Positions 40,871 through 52,540 of a stretch of DNA of 64,000 bases are shown here, piece by piece. Made by a program: the position numbers and the translations under genes. Source of the stretch: Doryteuthis pealeii (Eukaryota > Mollusca > Cephalopoda > Myopsida > Loliginidae); NCBI GenBank assembly GCA_023376005.1, contig CM042139.1:141876535-141940534 (forward strand), written 5' to 3'. The notes beneath the pieces were generated by a model that was not told the origin of the DNA, made no database searches, and saw nothing but the letters and a program-made list of their open reading frames with translations. Every line of letters begins with the position of its first letter. The first letter of the stretch is position 1.

Positions 40871-42148
40871 AGTGCTCTGTGACCCGGGTACTAAATTAAT
40901 ACACATCAAGTTAATGAAAATTATTTCTACCAATTCATTAATAGACCTGAAGTTAAGGAAAATTATTTATACATATTTGAAGATATTCAGAACTTTAAAG
41001 ATAAATACATTTACAAAATGACTTGATTTGGCATCAAATTATCCAAAAGTGGTTGATATACCGAAAAGCAAAACAAACATTACTTGTAGGTATGAAGTCG
41101 TTATAATACAAGGAAACTACAAATGTTTGCCTTTTATTCACAGTAGTGTCGTCTTGATTTTAGATTTTCATCTTTTAATTAAAACAATTGTTTCAGTTTG
41201 AGACTCGGAAAACAAAACAAAATAAATTATATTTTCTTAATATCTATTCTCTCTGATTTTAGGAATCAGTTTCTACGTCTCTTTATAATCTATAGAAAAA
41301 AGGGTTTTCTTTGTTCATTATCAGCATCAAAATAACTTGATTTTTGCCCGGAGCATTTCTCCAATACGAACATCAGACTTGAGTAGGAAACTATAAATTT
41401 AGACCACTAAACCTTTAAGGCTTTAATAGGTTTCGCAGACAGTATTCAACATCAGAAGATCTGTACGTAAATAACTTTTGTTAGAAAACAATAGCAGAAG
41501 ATTAACCCAACACTCATATCATGAAGTCAAAGAATGAGATGTTGAGAAAAAAAAAAACAAATCGAGGTGACTTTAAACTGAAGAGCAACAGGAGCTATCT
41601 TACTACATGTAGCTCCTCCTTTTGTATGAATAACAATTTACTGGAATTGTCGCTTGTGTATAACACAGCAGCATTGTTCCAAATTGATCGGAAAATAATT
41701 AGTTTTTGTCGGGTGAGACCGTGGATAATCTAACATCTGTAATCTGTAGCATTCAGTTTTAATGTAGTTTAACCCATAATATCTCAATAATGGGTATTGT
41801 AATCTTAAAGCAATGGCAAACAACCTTTGTCAAAGGGAGACACTGTACATGTTTCATAGGAAAATACAATAAAATTATTCATAATTTGATACATCCTGTT
41901 ATTTCTCCTCGTGTAGCGTAATACAGTAAGTTTTTTTTAATAATCAGTTGCAATGTTTTTCGTGTATTTGATAGTACTTCATAGCTTTTTATGCATAATA
42001 ATGTTATTTATAGAGGGTAAGCATCAATATTTAGCGTGGCAAGTTCATGTTCATGAATAATTTGAGTAATTGTATGTTATGTTAAATGTAAAGTCAAATA
42101 TTATTAAACATGAAATCGTTTCCCGGTTATTTAATAAAATTCGTTGAC
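40871..42148. other. No recognised feature
   Basis: No supported gene or family repeat. Confidence 0.35.
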
Positions 42149-42149
42149 T

Positions 42150-42154
42150 ATATA

Positions 42155-42193
<39 letters not shown>

Positions 42194-42216
42194 CATACAC
42201 ACACACGCACACACAC

Positions 42217-42281
<65 letters not shown>
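42150..42281. repeat. Compound (TA)n-(CA)n-(TA)n array
   Basis: TA, a 25-bp CA-rich middle, then TA to 42281. Confidence 0.95.
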
Positions 42282-42283
<2 letters not shown>

Positions 42284-42623
42284 TGGTAGTCAGCACTAGA
42301 AGTAAAGTGGACTTGGTTGACACCATGTCAAGCGGAACTTACATGATTACTTAACCTTTGGCGATTTTTTCAAGACAAAAGATTTAACTCCACATAAAAG
42401 CAACACACTTTTTCATTCGAGCAAGAGTCGGACAGTCAACCCAAAGCTTTAGGCTAGCCAGGGTTCCGGCTAATATAATTCGCCATTATTCTCTACTCTG
42501 ATTCTCTGTTAACTCGAATGTTTTGTTGACAATAAAACTATTTTAACTATAATATGTCGTCCGAGACGTTGTATTCACAACGATTATTTTGTTGACAATT
42601 TTGGGCATTTCTTCAATTATATT

Positions 42624-42625
<2 letters not shown>

Positions 42626-42702
<77 letters not shown>
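42626..42702. repeat. Compound (TA)n-(TG)n-(GA)n array
   Basis: Short TA, then TG, then GA tracts. Confidence 0.95.
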
Positions 42703-42771
42703 TTTTAATAGCGTAAGCACAAGGACAACCTCACTTGGTGATATTCAATTTCTCTGTTATGTAATCACCAA

Positions 42772-42830
42772 GTACTTAGTCTGATGAATGTTTAGGCAAG
42801 AAACTGTCAGTCACCCAATGCTGAAGACGA
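42772..42830 (+). ncRNA. Hammerhead-like core, stem I not formed
   Basis: Plus strand CUGAUGA (from 42780), AUGUUUAGGCAA, GAAA, stem III CUGUCAG (CU/AG, loop GUC), UC. Core and stem III are canonical, but I cannot pair the flanks into a stem I and stem II is only UG/CA. Possibly a decayed copy or chance. Confidence 0.3.
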
Positions 42831-42957
42831 TGTACCAATCACCAACATTGAGCACTATTTTTTTTATAATCAAAGCAAATTCAATAATTATCTGTCCCTG
42901 TCTTTGTCTGTCTGTATGTCTATTTAACGCGGGTGTGAAAAAACTCACACGGAGTGA

Positions 42958-43010
<53 letters not shown>
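42958..43010. repeat. (AAT)n array
   Basis: About 52 bases of AAT/ATA repeat. Confidence 0.95.
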
Positions 43011-43012
<2 letters not shown>

Positions 43013-43894
43013 TGCTCTAGGAAACTGTAAGTTTTTCCCAAGGAAAAAAAATCGTGATAGTCTATATTGCGCACCACGAAACGTCTTGAACCAAAAATCT
43101 GGACTAGAATATACGATTCCATTCTGGTTAAAGAAGAGCAATACCTTAATTAGATTGACGGAATTAGAAAGACGGTTTTCTGTGGTTGTAGATTGTAATT
43201 CCTATGCTGCTTTAAGAATGGTCAATACAGAATCAACTTTGCATGCAGTATCAGTTTCATTGATAAAAAAAAACTCCATTCTCATGTATACGGATAACGG
43301 AAAAAAAAATCTAAACGCATTAAAACTATATAATTGCTTCAGACAATTAGATCGCACATCTCATTAAAAACGACTTACAGAAACGATAATTGGATGGTTA
43401 CGTCATTTTCTTTGTATAATCATGCGCTTAAGAAAAGAATGTTGCTTGTTTTGATTTTTTCCTTATCGCCTCTATATCAAGTATGAAAATAATTCTCCTC
43501 TCGTAAATACATACCTTAAAATAATATAATTATATAGTCTTCTTCGAACGGTTAGTTATTAATGCTCTTGTCTGTCAAGTCGATAATATAAACTAGCTAA
43601 CTTACCTGCCTCGGCTGGGTAAGAAATGAAAAATTGGACCGCAGTTGATTGTAATTGTATTTAAAAAAAAAGATTCCTTTTATTTATGGTGATCTGGTAA
43701 ACCTTTTTTTCTACAGAGTCAAGTCATGCAGAATTACTGGATATTGTAGCATTGTAAACATCTCTTCCGCTGAACTGGCTGTTACATGATACGCTTGATT
43801 TTGCAATTCGGACTACGGTCATCAAGAGGCGAGAAGGGACTGGAAGATATCAACTACCCAAGACCGAAGTGAGTGCAAGTTGCTCTGCTAACCC

Positions 43895-43895
<1 letters not shown>
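43011..43895. other. No gene supported; one open frame
   Basis: The plus frame at 43086-43367 (93 codons; contains ERRFSVVVDCNSYAALRMVN) is unlike simple repeat translation, but I recognise no domain. Homopolymer A runs interrupt its second half. Confidence 0.3.
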
Positions 43896-43946
<51 letters not shown>

Positions 43947-44170
43947 AATTGCCGCTTTAATTTTTCATCGCAGTGGCATCAGTATATAATCCAAAAGTGC
44001 TCAATATATTAAAAATACAGAGCAGTAATAATACTAATGATATTATTATTAGAGGAAAAATAAACAGTCTACCATGCTTTCAATCAAATTCAAATGATTT
44101 CTTCAGTACCCTACCCGACGTTAACTATGTCGATGTAAATCCTTAGTTGAATTAAATATATTTTTCGGAT
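43896..44170 (-). repeat. Repeat X, copy A, ending in (TA)n
   Basis: On the minus strand: ACGTCGGGTAGGGTACTGA, AATTTGATTGAAAGCATGG, TTTTTCCTCTAATAATA, AATATATTGAGCACTTTTGG, ACTGATGCCACTGCGATGAA and GGCAATTGGATA, then (TA)n at 43896-43945. Copy B at 48985-49245 (plus) has every block in the same order and the same (TA)n ending. Confidence 0.8.
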
Positions 44171-44691
44171 AATAACGGTTGAACGCTACGTTATTTTTAT
44201 CTCAATCTTTGCGTGCGGCCTGCACGCGAAAATGGAGAATAAAACAATGAATACACGTGTATTCATTCCTTAATTCTCATTTCTGTATTGTTATCAATTT
44301 AATTCTAATTGTAAATAATAGCTAGTAAAAGCAGTTAAAAGTTAATTCTAATTAAATTTTAGGGGTTTAATATTACTAATTCATGGTTTTTATTCTTCTT
44401 TTTTGTATTTATCCAATTTAAAATGAATAACTACTTCAGAAAAAAAATCAATTTATTTAGTTAAATTTAATAATGTAGTTCTAACAATATTTTAGTGACC
44501 GACCCAACCTATGTCTACAATTGCAGATCGATTCAAATCTATTATTTAAACGTTTTTTTCTTATCCGGATATTTAATTATGCTTAACTTTTCTTGTAGAC
44601 AAAGATCATGGATCATTTAGAAAACACAAAAAAAATCCACAAATCCCACAACCCAATCCCAGCCCTCTGATACACCTTCCACTCCAGTTAA

Positions 44692-45160
44692 ATGCTCTCT
44701 GGAATAAAAAATGGAGGAGGCGCCGAAAGACATATTATAAACCTGGCATCATCCTCCTCATCAGAATCGCCTAAGCACAGACAAACCACCAGGGGGCGCA
44801 AAATTTCTGCCCTCTCCAGAAGGAGAAAAAAACAAAGTGCTTTTGTTTCTGGAGGGGGAAAAATTAGCGAAATCTGGCATGCGTCACCACAAAAAAAACT
44901 GACGCATGTCCAGAGGACTGCTCTTCACCCCCTGGTGGAGTTGGAAGAAATAAATGTAAAGCGGCTGGATAGACCCAGAAACTTTAAGGGTGCGCCCGTA
45001 ATGACCACCTTTATTTAGGAGGCGGAGGGCCGCGCCACTGATGTGTGGTCAATGGTGAGAGCAGCCGAGTTGGCCTTCCCGGATATAAGGATGGCGAACA
45101 GGGAGCACCCTTCATTGGAACATATGAAAGCATTTTGCTACGGAAGGACCCCCATTTAAG
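44692..45160 (+). pseudogene. LINE ORF1 remnant
   Basis: A 108-codon frame from ATG 44692 (basic, with a Ser run and RKISALSRRRKKQ) ends at TAG 45016-45018. The next block continues in a different frame with WSMVRAAELAFPDIRMANRE and ends near 45158. The basic character fits an RNA-binding ORF1 protein, but no zinc knuckle or RRM is visible. It sits about 300 bp before the endonuclease frame. Confidence 0.55.
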
Positions 45161-45324
45161 TATATCCTTATTTGTACAGGGCTCTTAAAATATTGTACCC
45201 CATGCACGTCGGAGGCATTATCCGGACGAACCGAGTGTCTGTTGAACTCGGCAAAGGCAGTATGGGTAACGCAGTCGGCGAGCTGACTTCCTGTCCGTAG
45301 TGGGCACTGAATAAAACAGGTAAG

Positions 45325-46134
45325 ATGACTCTTCTTCTAGCCAGTCTAAACGCGGTAGGGGGCTTGAGGGACGCATCACGCGCTAGTTTCGCGGTTGCCG
45401 AACTAATCAACCTCGGATTGGATGTTGCCGCGGTGCAGGAGACACACTTCGAATCGGACTTGAACGACTATGTGCCGAAGAATCTCTTTGAAGTTTATTC
45501 GGCATATGCTAGCCCGAGAAGCAGGGGTGTGTCACTGCTGGTGAAACGCAGCCTGAGTGTGCTGACTGATATTGTTTATGCTGGTACAGGTGGAAGGTTT
45601 ATCGTGGCCGATGTTGCAGTGGGAAGCTACAAGTTCTGAGTGGTTACAGTTTATGCGCCCAATTGCGCCGCGGAGAGGAAGGCCTTTTTTCGGCAGTTGG
45701 GGCCGTATATAACGTGTCCGGAACGGCTAATGTTAATGGGTGTTTGGAACGCGATCTTTGCTCCCAAGTTAGACCAGTGGAGAGGAGCTAGTGGGCCGGC
45801 GGGTTGTGAAAGCAGCCTGAAAGACCTAATGTGCGACTTCGATCTGGCCGACAGGTTTCGCGTAGATCACCCCAGGGTGGAAATGTGGACATGGGCTCGT
45901 AGCTCGTCCCCTGGCGTAGATAGATCCTATCTCGACAGGGTGTTAGTTAGGAGAGCCGGCATTGATCTTGTTAGGTGCCCTGTGTTCCACGATTATATGA
46001 AGAGTGACCATGAATTGCTTACTGTCACTTTTCAGTTAAGTGATGGGCCTGTCTTTACTGAAGATACGGGACTTCCGGGAGCGGCTTGTATTACTTGTTC
46101 TGCGGGCGTTAGTGGGGGCGGTTATCGGGAATAA
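45325..46134 (+). pseudogene. LINE ORF2 endonuclease domain (APE type)
   Basis: From ATG 45325 one frame encodes the apurinic-like endonuclease: LLLASLNA (N of motif I), VAAVQETHF (catalytic Glu), VTVYAPN, LMGVWNAI, RSYLDRVLV and SDHELL (final Asp-His). The frame carries TGA at 45637-45639 in the middle. GVW replaces the usual GDW/GDF, so the metal-binding Asp is lost. The enzyme nicks target DNA to prime reverse transcription; here it is dead by two independent lesions. Confidence 0.85.
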
Positions 46135-46463
46135 GTGGTGGGGTACCCTTAGATAGGGCAGCGAAGGAGAAGTCCCTTAGAGAAAGTGTTTCCCGGGCCG
46201 TTGGATGGGGGGATCCCCTAGCCATATATCTATCCAGACAGGGCCTTGAGCGCTTGAGTAGAGAGCGTTATCAGGGATTTATAGTTAGAAATAGGTTAAA
46301 TAGAGTATCCAACGAAGCGGTGACACTCGACGCGTAAGGAAGAGTTGCAAAGGTTCGCTGATCGTTATATCGGTAGTGTCCATACCCCGGACAAGCACAG
46401 CCTTCGGTCAACTCGTGAGATTCGTGAAGCTTTTCGTGCTCATTTCGTGCAGGCTTTGCCCGG

Positions 46464-47514
46464 TTGCCGAACCTCCCGGTACAGGAGTTTCACAGCTATT
46501 TAGCCGACTTCCCCCGCCTTGAGGAGGCGAAAGCGGCTAGCTGTGAGGAGAGAGTGACGGATTGTAAAGTCCGTGACACGTTGAAGCAGGTCGGCCTCAA
46601 CAAAACGCCGGGACTGGATGGTCTGCCCTCCGAAGTGTACTTGAGGAAGTCGCACATTTTTGTCCCTATTCAGACGGATCAGTTCAACAATTGGTTCGAG
46701 CAGGGAAGGATCCCCGATTGCGTTACCAAAGGTGTGATCACATTACTGAAGAAAGGTCGCAGGAATGTTTGGGAGGGTTTAGACGATTACAGGCTCATAA
46801 CTCTGCTAAACACAGAGTTAAAGATTTTGGCCCGGGTCCTTGCCAATCGCTTGCAGCTTGTCATTGAAGATCTGATCGAACCGGAGCAGAACTACGCTAT
46901 GAAGGGAAGATCGATCCAGGACAACTTGCACTTGATTAGCACGTTTAAAAGACGACAAAAAAGATGCACTGATCAATTTAGATCAGTCCAAGGAATTTGA
47001 CAGGGTAGACCATCGGTTCTTGGCTACTGTTCTGGAGACCGCCGGATTCAAACCGGAATTCGGCAGATGAATTGGCATCCTATATCGATCCCCTACGGCA
47101 GTGGTACAAGTGAATTGGAAGCGCTCGTCAGCCTTCTCGATCAAACAATCGGTTCGACAGGGTTGCCCCTTGTCTCCTCTTCTCTATATCCTCGCTTTGG
47201 AGCCCCTGCTCTGTAGGGATGAGTCGGCAAGTCTGGTCCTGCGTGGAATCGCTGTTCCTGGCCTCGTTGGTGCCAAGGTATCCGCGTACGCCGATAACAT
47301 CACCATGTTCGTGTCCAGGGTCGAGGACATAGTTGCGGTGAAAGAGGTGCTTACAAGGTATGAGCTGTTGATTGGGGCAAAGATCAATTGCGAGAAGAGC
47401 GAAAGGTTGCGGTTGGGAGCCTGGAGAGGTGGCGTTCCTCTGCCAGGGTCCTTCAGCTGGAAGGATGGTCCAATCAAGATCCTCGGGATCCGGTCGAATC
47501 AGGTCTTTAGTTAG
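46464..47514 (+). pseudogene. LINE ORF2 reverse transcriptase
   Basis: The first frame (46464-47000) has KTPGLDGLPSEVY, DDYRLITLLNTELKILARVL and QNYAMKGRSIQDN, typical RT blocks 1-2. After a frame change near 46960-47000 comes LDQSKEFDRVDHRF (block A Asp present), then, in the next frame (47101-47514), VRQGCPLSPLLYILALEPLL and AYADNITMFV. The YADD box reads YADN, so the second catalytic Asp is lost. Similarity is to the Tx1 group of L1-clade LINEs. Confidence 0.87.
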
Positions 47515-48632
47515 AGAAGAATTAGTCGGAAGTACAGATGAAGCTAGAAGCACTGGTTAGTGTTTGGCTCAGAAAGAGGTTGTCCTTAAAGGGCTTGGTG
47601 GAAGCTTGGTTCACGTACATTTTCCCCCTGATCCTTTACCGATTGTCTGTACTTCCGCTGCCTCGGGCTCGGTTATTGGCACTCGAACGGTCCCTATTTT
47701 CACTTTTGTGGAAGAGGGGCAGGCCAATGGTCTGTAGGCAGGTTTAATTCCAGAGACATTGTTTAGGGATGCCAGACTTGAAGGCCCACCGAGCCGCCGA
47801 GACTGTCATTCTTGAATCGATCTTGGACACGCATTGCTGTGTGGCTGCCGGCAGTTTGGGCCGCCTTCTCAGACTCGCGATAGTCCGCTAAGGCCGAGGC
47901 CCACCGTAGGCCTTGTGGAGTAACGTAGTTTTTCGCTGAATGCCGTGACGCACTCTGCAATCTCAATGTCCAGTGACATTTCATGGCCTCGAACGGCACT
48001 ATATAGGGCGATAGTAGAGGGTGCCGGTACGGACTCGCTTGTAGAGTGGCTCGGTTTGTCGTTGGAGGAGGTCCGCTCCCGATGGAATTGGGCGCCAGGT
48101 TCTACGTTTCTCAACAACTCTTAGTTTTCCTTAACCTGACGACTCGTTCGGAATGCGTTGCCCCTCGCAAGCGTACTCTACTAGGTGGACATGGCAGCAA
48201 TGGCCTTTTGTGAACGCTGTGGCAGTAGGGAAGAAGAAACGGTCGAGCACTTCTACTGCCCAAAAGTCCGTCCGCTTTGGGATTACGTGAACGAGGTCAC
48301 TGCTCGCATCGTACCCAATCCGTTGGTCCAACCCGACGTGGGCTACGTCGTAGACAGTGTCAGTCCTCCGTATTCCGGTGAAAAGCGAAAGGTATTTTTC
48401 GCGGACCTAGCCGTGGCTCGAATGGTGATTTGGGTCACACGACTGGGGAGAAGCGTTTTTCCTGTCGGGATTTGATCATTTTCTTTAAGCATCAGCTTAG
48501 GCTGAATATCAGATGCGACAAAAAGAAGCTTCCTTTCATGACATTCTCCAAGAGGTGGGTGAGTGCAGCAAGCTTGTGTGCGAGAGTGGGGGAAATATTA
48601 GAGTCTACTTTCCCTAGCTCCTACGGCCCGTA
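47515..48632 (+). pseudogene. LINE ORF2 C-terminal region with zinc motif
   Basis: Successive frames show FPLILYRLSVLPLP, then stop-rich sequence, then (48185-48475) CERCGSREEETVEHFYCPKV, a C-x2-C...H-x3-C type motif found near the C-terminus of many LINE ORF2 proteins. The coding similarity ends at about 48632 (SSYGP, stop). Several stops and shifts occur between 47745 and 48185. Confidence 0.75.
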
Positions 48633-48732
48633 AGCGTTGCTGATACCCCATCCCTTAGACAGACAATGTATATATAGGAAAAGCAAATAAAGCTCTAAGC
48701 CCGGCTTTAGAACTCTTTCTAGGCTTCTTAGT

Positions 48733-48984
48733 TAGGTGTACGAATGAAAACATGTCCCAGTTTTTTCACTCAGAACATATCCAGGACTCCATAGCCCAAA
48801 TAATTTTCTTACCACAACCCTGATGAGGGAAAGGGGGCAACCAAATGACCTCAGTTTTGTTTAGTTTCTTGTCTCATGTTGCAGACTTTTTGTTGTTTTT
48901 GCCCCTTCCACTCCCATCCTATATCATTGGTTTTGTTTCATGGAGTCGGATGCAGGGATGCAGCCGTCACACATCAAACGCATC
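48733..48984. other. Spacer between LINE end and repeat X
   Basis: No recognised feature. CCCTGATGAGGGAAA near 48822 resembles a hammerhead core by words only; no stem forms. Confidence 0.4.
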
Positions 48985-49191
48985 TATAATTTAACTAAGA
49001 AACTTAGTTACACGTAGGGTAGGGTCCTGATTAAATCATTTCAATTTGATTCAAACCATGGTTGACCCTTAATTTTTCCTCTAATAATATTATTGTTATT
49101 ATTACTTCTATATGTTTTTAATATATTGAGCAGTTTTAGATTGTTTACTGATGCCACTGCAACGAAAAAGTTAAAGCGTCAATTGGATACT

Positions 49192-49245
<54 letters not shown>
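48985..49245 (+). repeat. Repeat X, copy B, ending in (TA)n
   Basis: TTAACTAAG, ACGTAGGGTAGGGTCCTGA, AATTTGATTCAAACCATGG, TTTTTCCTCTAATAATA, AATATATTGAGCAGTTTTAG, CTGATGCCACTGCAACGAA and GTCAATTGGATA, then (TA)n at 49192-49245. Same order as copy A on the other strand. Confidence 0.8.
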
Positions 49246-49247
<2 letters not shown>

Positions 49248-50080
49248 GATTTTGTGATTTAATCTACTTTTTTCTTTTGGTGGCGGGTGTGCAAGGAGAC
49301 AAATGTATGCTGTGCAAGGGTCGTGAGGAACGAAACAACGATGGTATTTTTCCAAGAAAAGACACGTGGTGTATGTTTTGTACGCTGTCCTGCTTCCACT
49401 GACTCAGAGATTGAACGGAGAAAATAAAACGACGAAATGTCTGTTCGGAGCGTCGTTGGGTGTCCCTTGACAGTCACAGAAACGCATTTTTGATCTCTTT
49501 TGCATTTGTTATTTGATATGCCGTCTTGGTCTGCGTCAGTGAACGGTATAACTACGTAGCTATTTTACTTTCGCAGGTTTTTTTCATTTGTGTACCCATT
49601 CTACTCACTGCTTGTTCATGGAACAATATTTGTATTTTTCTGTTAGGATACGTTTGTGTATTCTTTCTTTTTAATACCATTGGTATGCATATTAAGTGCA
49701 TAAAATATTGTATGTACAAATGCATTAATTTAGTCTTTCCTTCTGTTGTGTTCAGTGTTAGCATATTCATGATATATTAACGCTAATATTGATCCTTGTT
49801 AAGTGGGGACTCTTCCTTATCTCCATACACATCAATTATAGTTTTACTAAATCAAATCCTTACCAGAGAGCGCACTTTCTCTGAATTGCATATGAATGGA
49901 TTGTATCCTATAACACCCACCTATTAAAGTATTTTAATTGCTATTTGAATATAGAGATATGTTTGCCATTTAAATAAATCAAGTATGTCATCAAATATAC
50001 AATGTAAGAGAGTGACCAAACCATTTTTCCTGTAAATAGAGATAAAATCTCGGATTGCTTGAGAGGAATATTCATTTGTC
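49246..50080. other. No recognised feature
   Basis: Open frames overlapping on both strands near 49526-49780 show no domain. Confidence 0.35.
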
Positions 50081-50119
50081 CTTAAAAAGCAGTCTCTTCC
50101 ATGTTTTGATTTCCATTTC

Positions 50120-50419
50120 ATGAGAGGAAAACATATTAATCGTCTTCAAGTCCATTTACCATATCAGAACCAAGTATTCTTTCGAATTAAGGATATTCAC
50201 TCAAATGAGACAATGACAACGACTACTTTGACAGGATTTATGGATCTTTGCAATTCGGATTTATTTGCAAGGAATTTTTTCTATGCAAATGTTCAAAAAT
50301 ATTTTATCTGGAGAAATAAGAGTTGGCAAAGGAGGGAGATTGGTAAAATCGTGGAAGGTTACCTGGGAATTGATGAGACCAGTTTTTTATGTCGAGTGTA
50401 CAATGTTTCTCCGCTCTGA
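50120..50419 (+). pseudogene. Helitron protein, segment before the helicase
   Basis: The frame starts MRGKHINRLQVHLPYQNQV and contains FARNFFYANVQKYFIW and FLCRVYNVSPL, a block that lies upstream of the helicase in many animal Helitrons. It ends in TGA, and similarity goes on in other frames. No catalytic residue belongs to this part. Confidence 0.75.
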
Positions 50420-51024
50420 GGGGCCCTTTATTACCTAAGAGTGCTTCCTCCTAATATCAAAGGATTATTGTCGTTTAACTACTTGAAAACGTGTCAAGTA
50501 CAAATACATCGATCTTTTAAAGAGGTATGTTTACACAGATGATCGTTGCAAGCTGATAACCGTTGTGAACAAGCCATGGAACATTCCGAAAAAACAAAAC
50601 ACCTTTATTCTATGAGAGATTTTTTTTTTGGACAAATGTTGACATAATAAATCCCCGACATCTATGAGACCGTTTTAAGGTTTTTATGTCGAATTAATTC
50701 TCTCAGATAGAACCAAAAGGTAATGATTTTCCTGTTAATATCAAAAATAATCATTATAATCAATCTTTGTCACTTATTGAAGAAGTAGTAAGAAGTTTAC
50801 ACAAATCATTAGAAGATTATGACTTACCTAAACCAAGCACAAACATGATTCAATCGATTGTTGGTAATCACGAAGGTTTACAAAAGATGAGATACAACGG
50901 AAATGAACAGAAACAGTTTGTCGTTGAGAGAGAGAGAGAGGATATTTACTAAATCCAGAACAACGTACAATTTAACATCATGTGATTCACTGTGTAAATG
51001 AAAACGTTTCCTCAGTGATTTTCA

Positions 51025-51582
51025 TTGATGCACCAGGAAGGAAAAGGAAAAAAAGCAACATTTCTCCTTAATCTGATTCTATCCAAAATTAGGGTAAATG
51101 ATTCGGTGTGGATTAATCAGATATTGGGTGCAGCTTTAATGCCGGGTGGAAGGATCGCATATTATCGATTCAAAATACCCTTTAAGGTGGTTGAGAATTC
51201 AGTATGCAATGTCGGAAAACATTTCAATACAGTGGAATCGATTAGAAGTACCAAAATTATTGCCTGGAATAAATATCCTTTGCTTAGGAAGGAAAGCTTT
51301 GAAGCTCTGGATAGATCACTACGAGATATAGGCAACAAGAATGATCCCTTTACTGGAATATCAACTGTTTGCTGTGGCAATTTTCAACAATTTCTCCCAG
51401 TTATCAAAAAGGAGACTGATGCAGATGTGATCAATTTCTGGATATTGAGTAGTTCTTTCAACACTGTTAATGAAGCAGTTTACGTTTTGCTTTGTTTTTT
51501 TAAAGAATTCCTTAATTCAAAATTATATTTTCATAATAAGTTGTTTTTTAGGTATAAGTCAAAATTAGCAATGAGTTTTTAA
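51025..51582 (+). pseudogene. Helitron Pif1-like helicase remnant
   Basis: The helicase part reads ATFLLNLILSKIRV, then RFKIPFKVVENSVCNVGKHF, AWNKYPLLRKESFEALD and VCCGNFQQFLPVIKK. The P-loop just upstream (expected GGTGKT) is replaced by a Lys-rich, frameshifted GKGKKA, and the Walker B Asp-Glu is Asn-Lys. The GDFRQ motif reads GNFQQ. So ATP binding and hydrolysis would be lost. In intact Helitrons this domain unwinds DNA during rolling-circle transposition. Homology fades after codon 145. Confidence 0.8.
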
Positions 51583-51585
51583 TGT

Positions 51586-52005
51586 TTAGCTTTTAGTTAG
51601 GTTATCTCGTATATTTGATGTTTTCGGCACATTTTATCTTTAGATATTTAATAAAGGAAAATGCACACAAGATTTTTTACATGATGAATATATTTTCGGT
51701 GGTATGTTCCATTTCTTCTTGTACACATGATTTTTTTAGAAATTTTGACAAACGTAATCATTTATTTTCTAATTAATATTGACATAATTCATTTCTCTCT
51801 TTGCTATATTTGCATTTTCGCCTTTGCAATAACTAAGATAAATGAATCCGTTCTCTTGTGTGCACCTCCAATTGAATTTCTAGCGCAGTATCATAGAAAA
51901 CTATATAGGGATTTCTTACTATGTTCTACATTGAGGATCCCTATTTTTCAACAACCAGTGATATTTTGCACAGCATTTTCTCATTTTGACACGGAATTTA
52001 TTTAC
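51586..52005. other. No recognised feature
   Basis: A hydrophobic open frame at 51727-52011 is probably fortuitous in AT-rich DNA. Confidence 0.35.
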
Positions 52006-52009
52006 CCAT

Positions 52010-52540
52010 AGCTGGACGGCGAATAGTTGGAGTTATACCTTTACCAAGTGTATTGGGGCTTTTTGAAATGAAAACAGCCTCATTCAGGATTTGAATTCAT
52101 CTCACCCTGTCCATTTCCTACGACAGTAACTATTACAACACGCCCCTTCATGTACATCCTATCATATAAGTGTATACAAAAAAACTCTTAAAAACAAATA
52201 CATTTAGATATAAACGCACAATCAACAGGATTTCCTAACGTCTAGGCATGAAATATACAACCTAGACAGGATGGCATGCCGTTAAAGTCAATCAATATAT
52301 TAGGAAATCAATTAATTGTATATAGAGTGTATTTATTGGCTGGATTTTTACGCGTTTAGTCACAAGACCACACTAAAATTATTCTGAGGATTCGTTTACT
52401 GTTTTTATAGCTGGAGGAAGAACAGCTGGATTCACACCTTTCCCAAGGGTATTATCGCTATATCAAATGCAAACATTCTCGAACAAGATATAAACTCGTC
52501 TTTTCCTGTTCATTTCCACCACGCTCCTTTTCGTCTTTTT
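52010..52540 (-). mobile_element. Two partial S1 SINEs (minus) with an R1 scrap between
   Basis: 52010-52150 has TTATACCTTTACCAAGTGTAT, AGGATTTGAATTCATC and AACTATTACAACACGCC. 52400-52540 has CACACCTTTCCCAAGGGTAT and ATCAAATGCAAACATTC. Between them CAGGATGGCATGCCGTTAAAG at about 52258-52280 is the R1 head in reverse. Both SINEs lack the tail. Confidence 0.6.

Larger units (their letters stand above)
44600..48732 (+). mobile_element. L1/Tx1-like LINE, nearly full length but decayed
   Basis: A 4.1-kb non-LTR retrotransposon with an ORF1 remnant, an APE-type endonuclease, an RT and a C-terminal zinc motif, all on the plus strand in the expected order. It ends with a short 3' region containing AAATAAAGC near 48686. 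Frames are broken by at least one in-frame stop (45637), several shifts and active-site changes, so it cannot transpose. Boundaries are approximate because no second copy is present. Confidence 0.85.
50085..51585 (+). mobile_element. Decayed Helitron (helicase region)
   Basis: The segment spans parts of the Rep-helicase protein of a Helitron rolling-circle transposon. Frames at 50120-50419, about 50740-50950 and 51025-51582 together follow the order linker, pre-helicase, Pif1-like helicase. The Rep nuclease and the element termini (5' TC, 3' hairpin plus CTRR) are not identified, so the outer limits are unknown. Confidence 0.75.

Noticed and set aside
43086..43367. Short protein with VVVDCNSYAALRMVN
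   Set aside because: Not a simple-repeat frame, but no recognisable family and broken by A runs, so not called a gene.
43940..43990. Repeat X as a hammerhead (CTGATGCC...GAAA)
   Set aside because: The words have hammerhead-like spacing in both copies, but neither stem II nor stem I can be paired.
48815..48850. Hammerhead core near CCCTGATGAGGGAAA
   Set aside because: There is no room for stem II between the core and GAAA, and the flanks do not pair.
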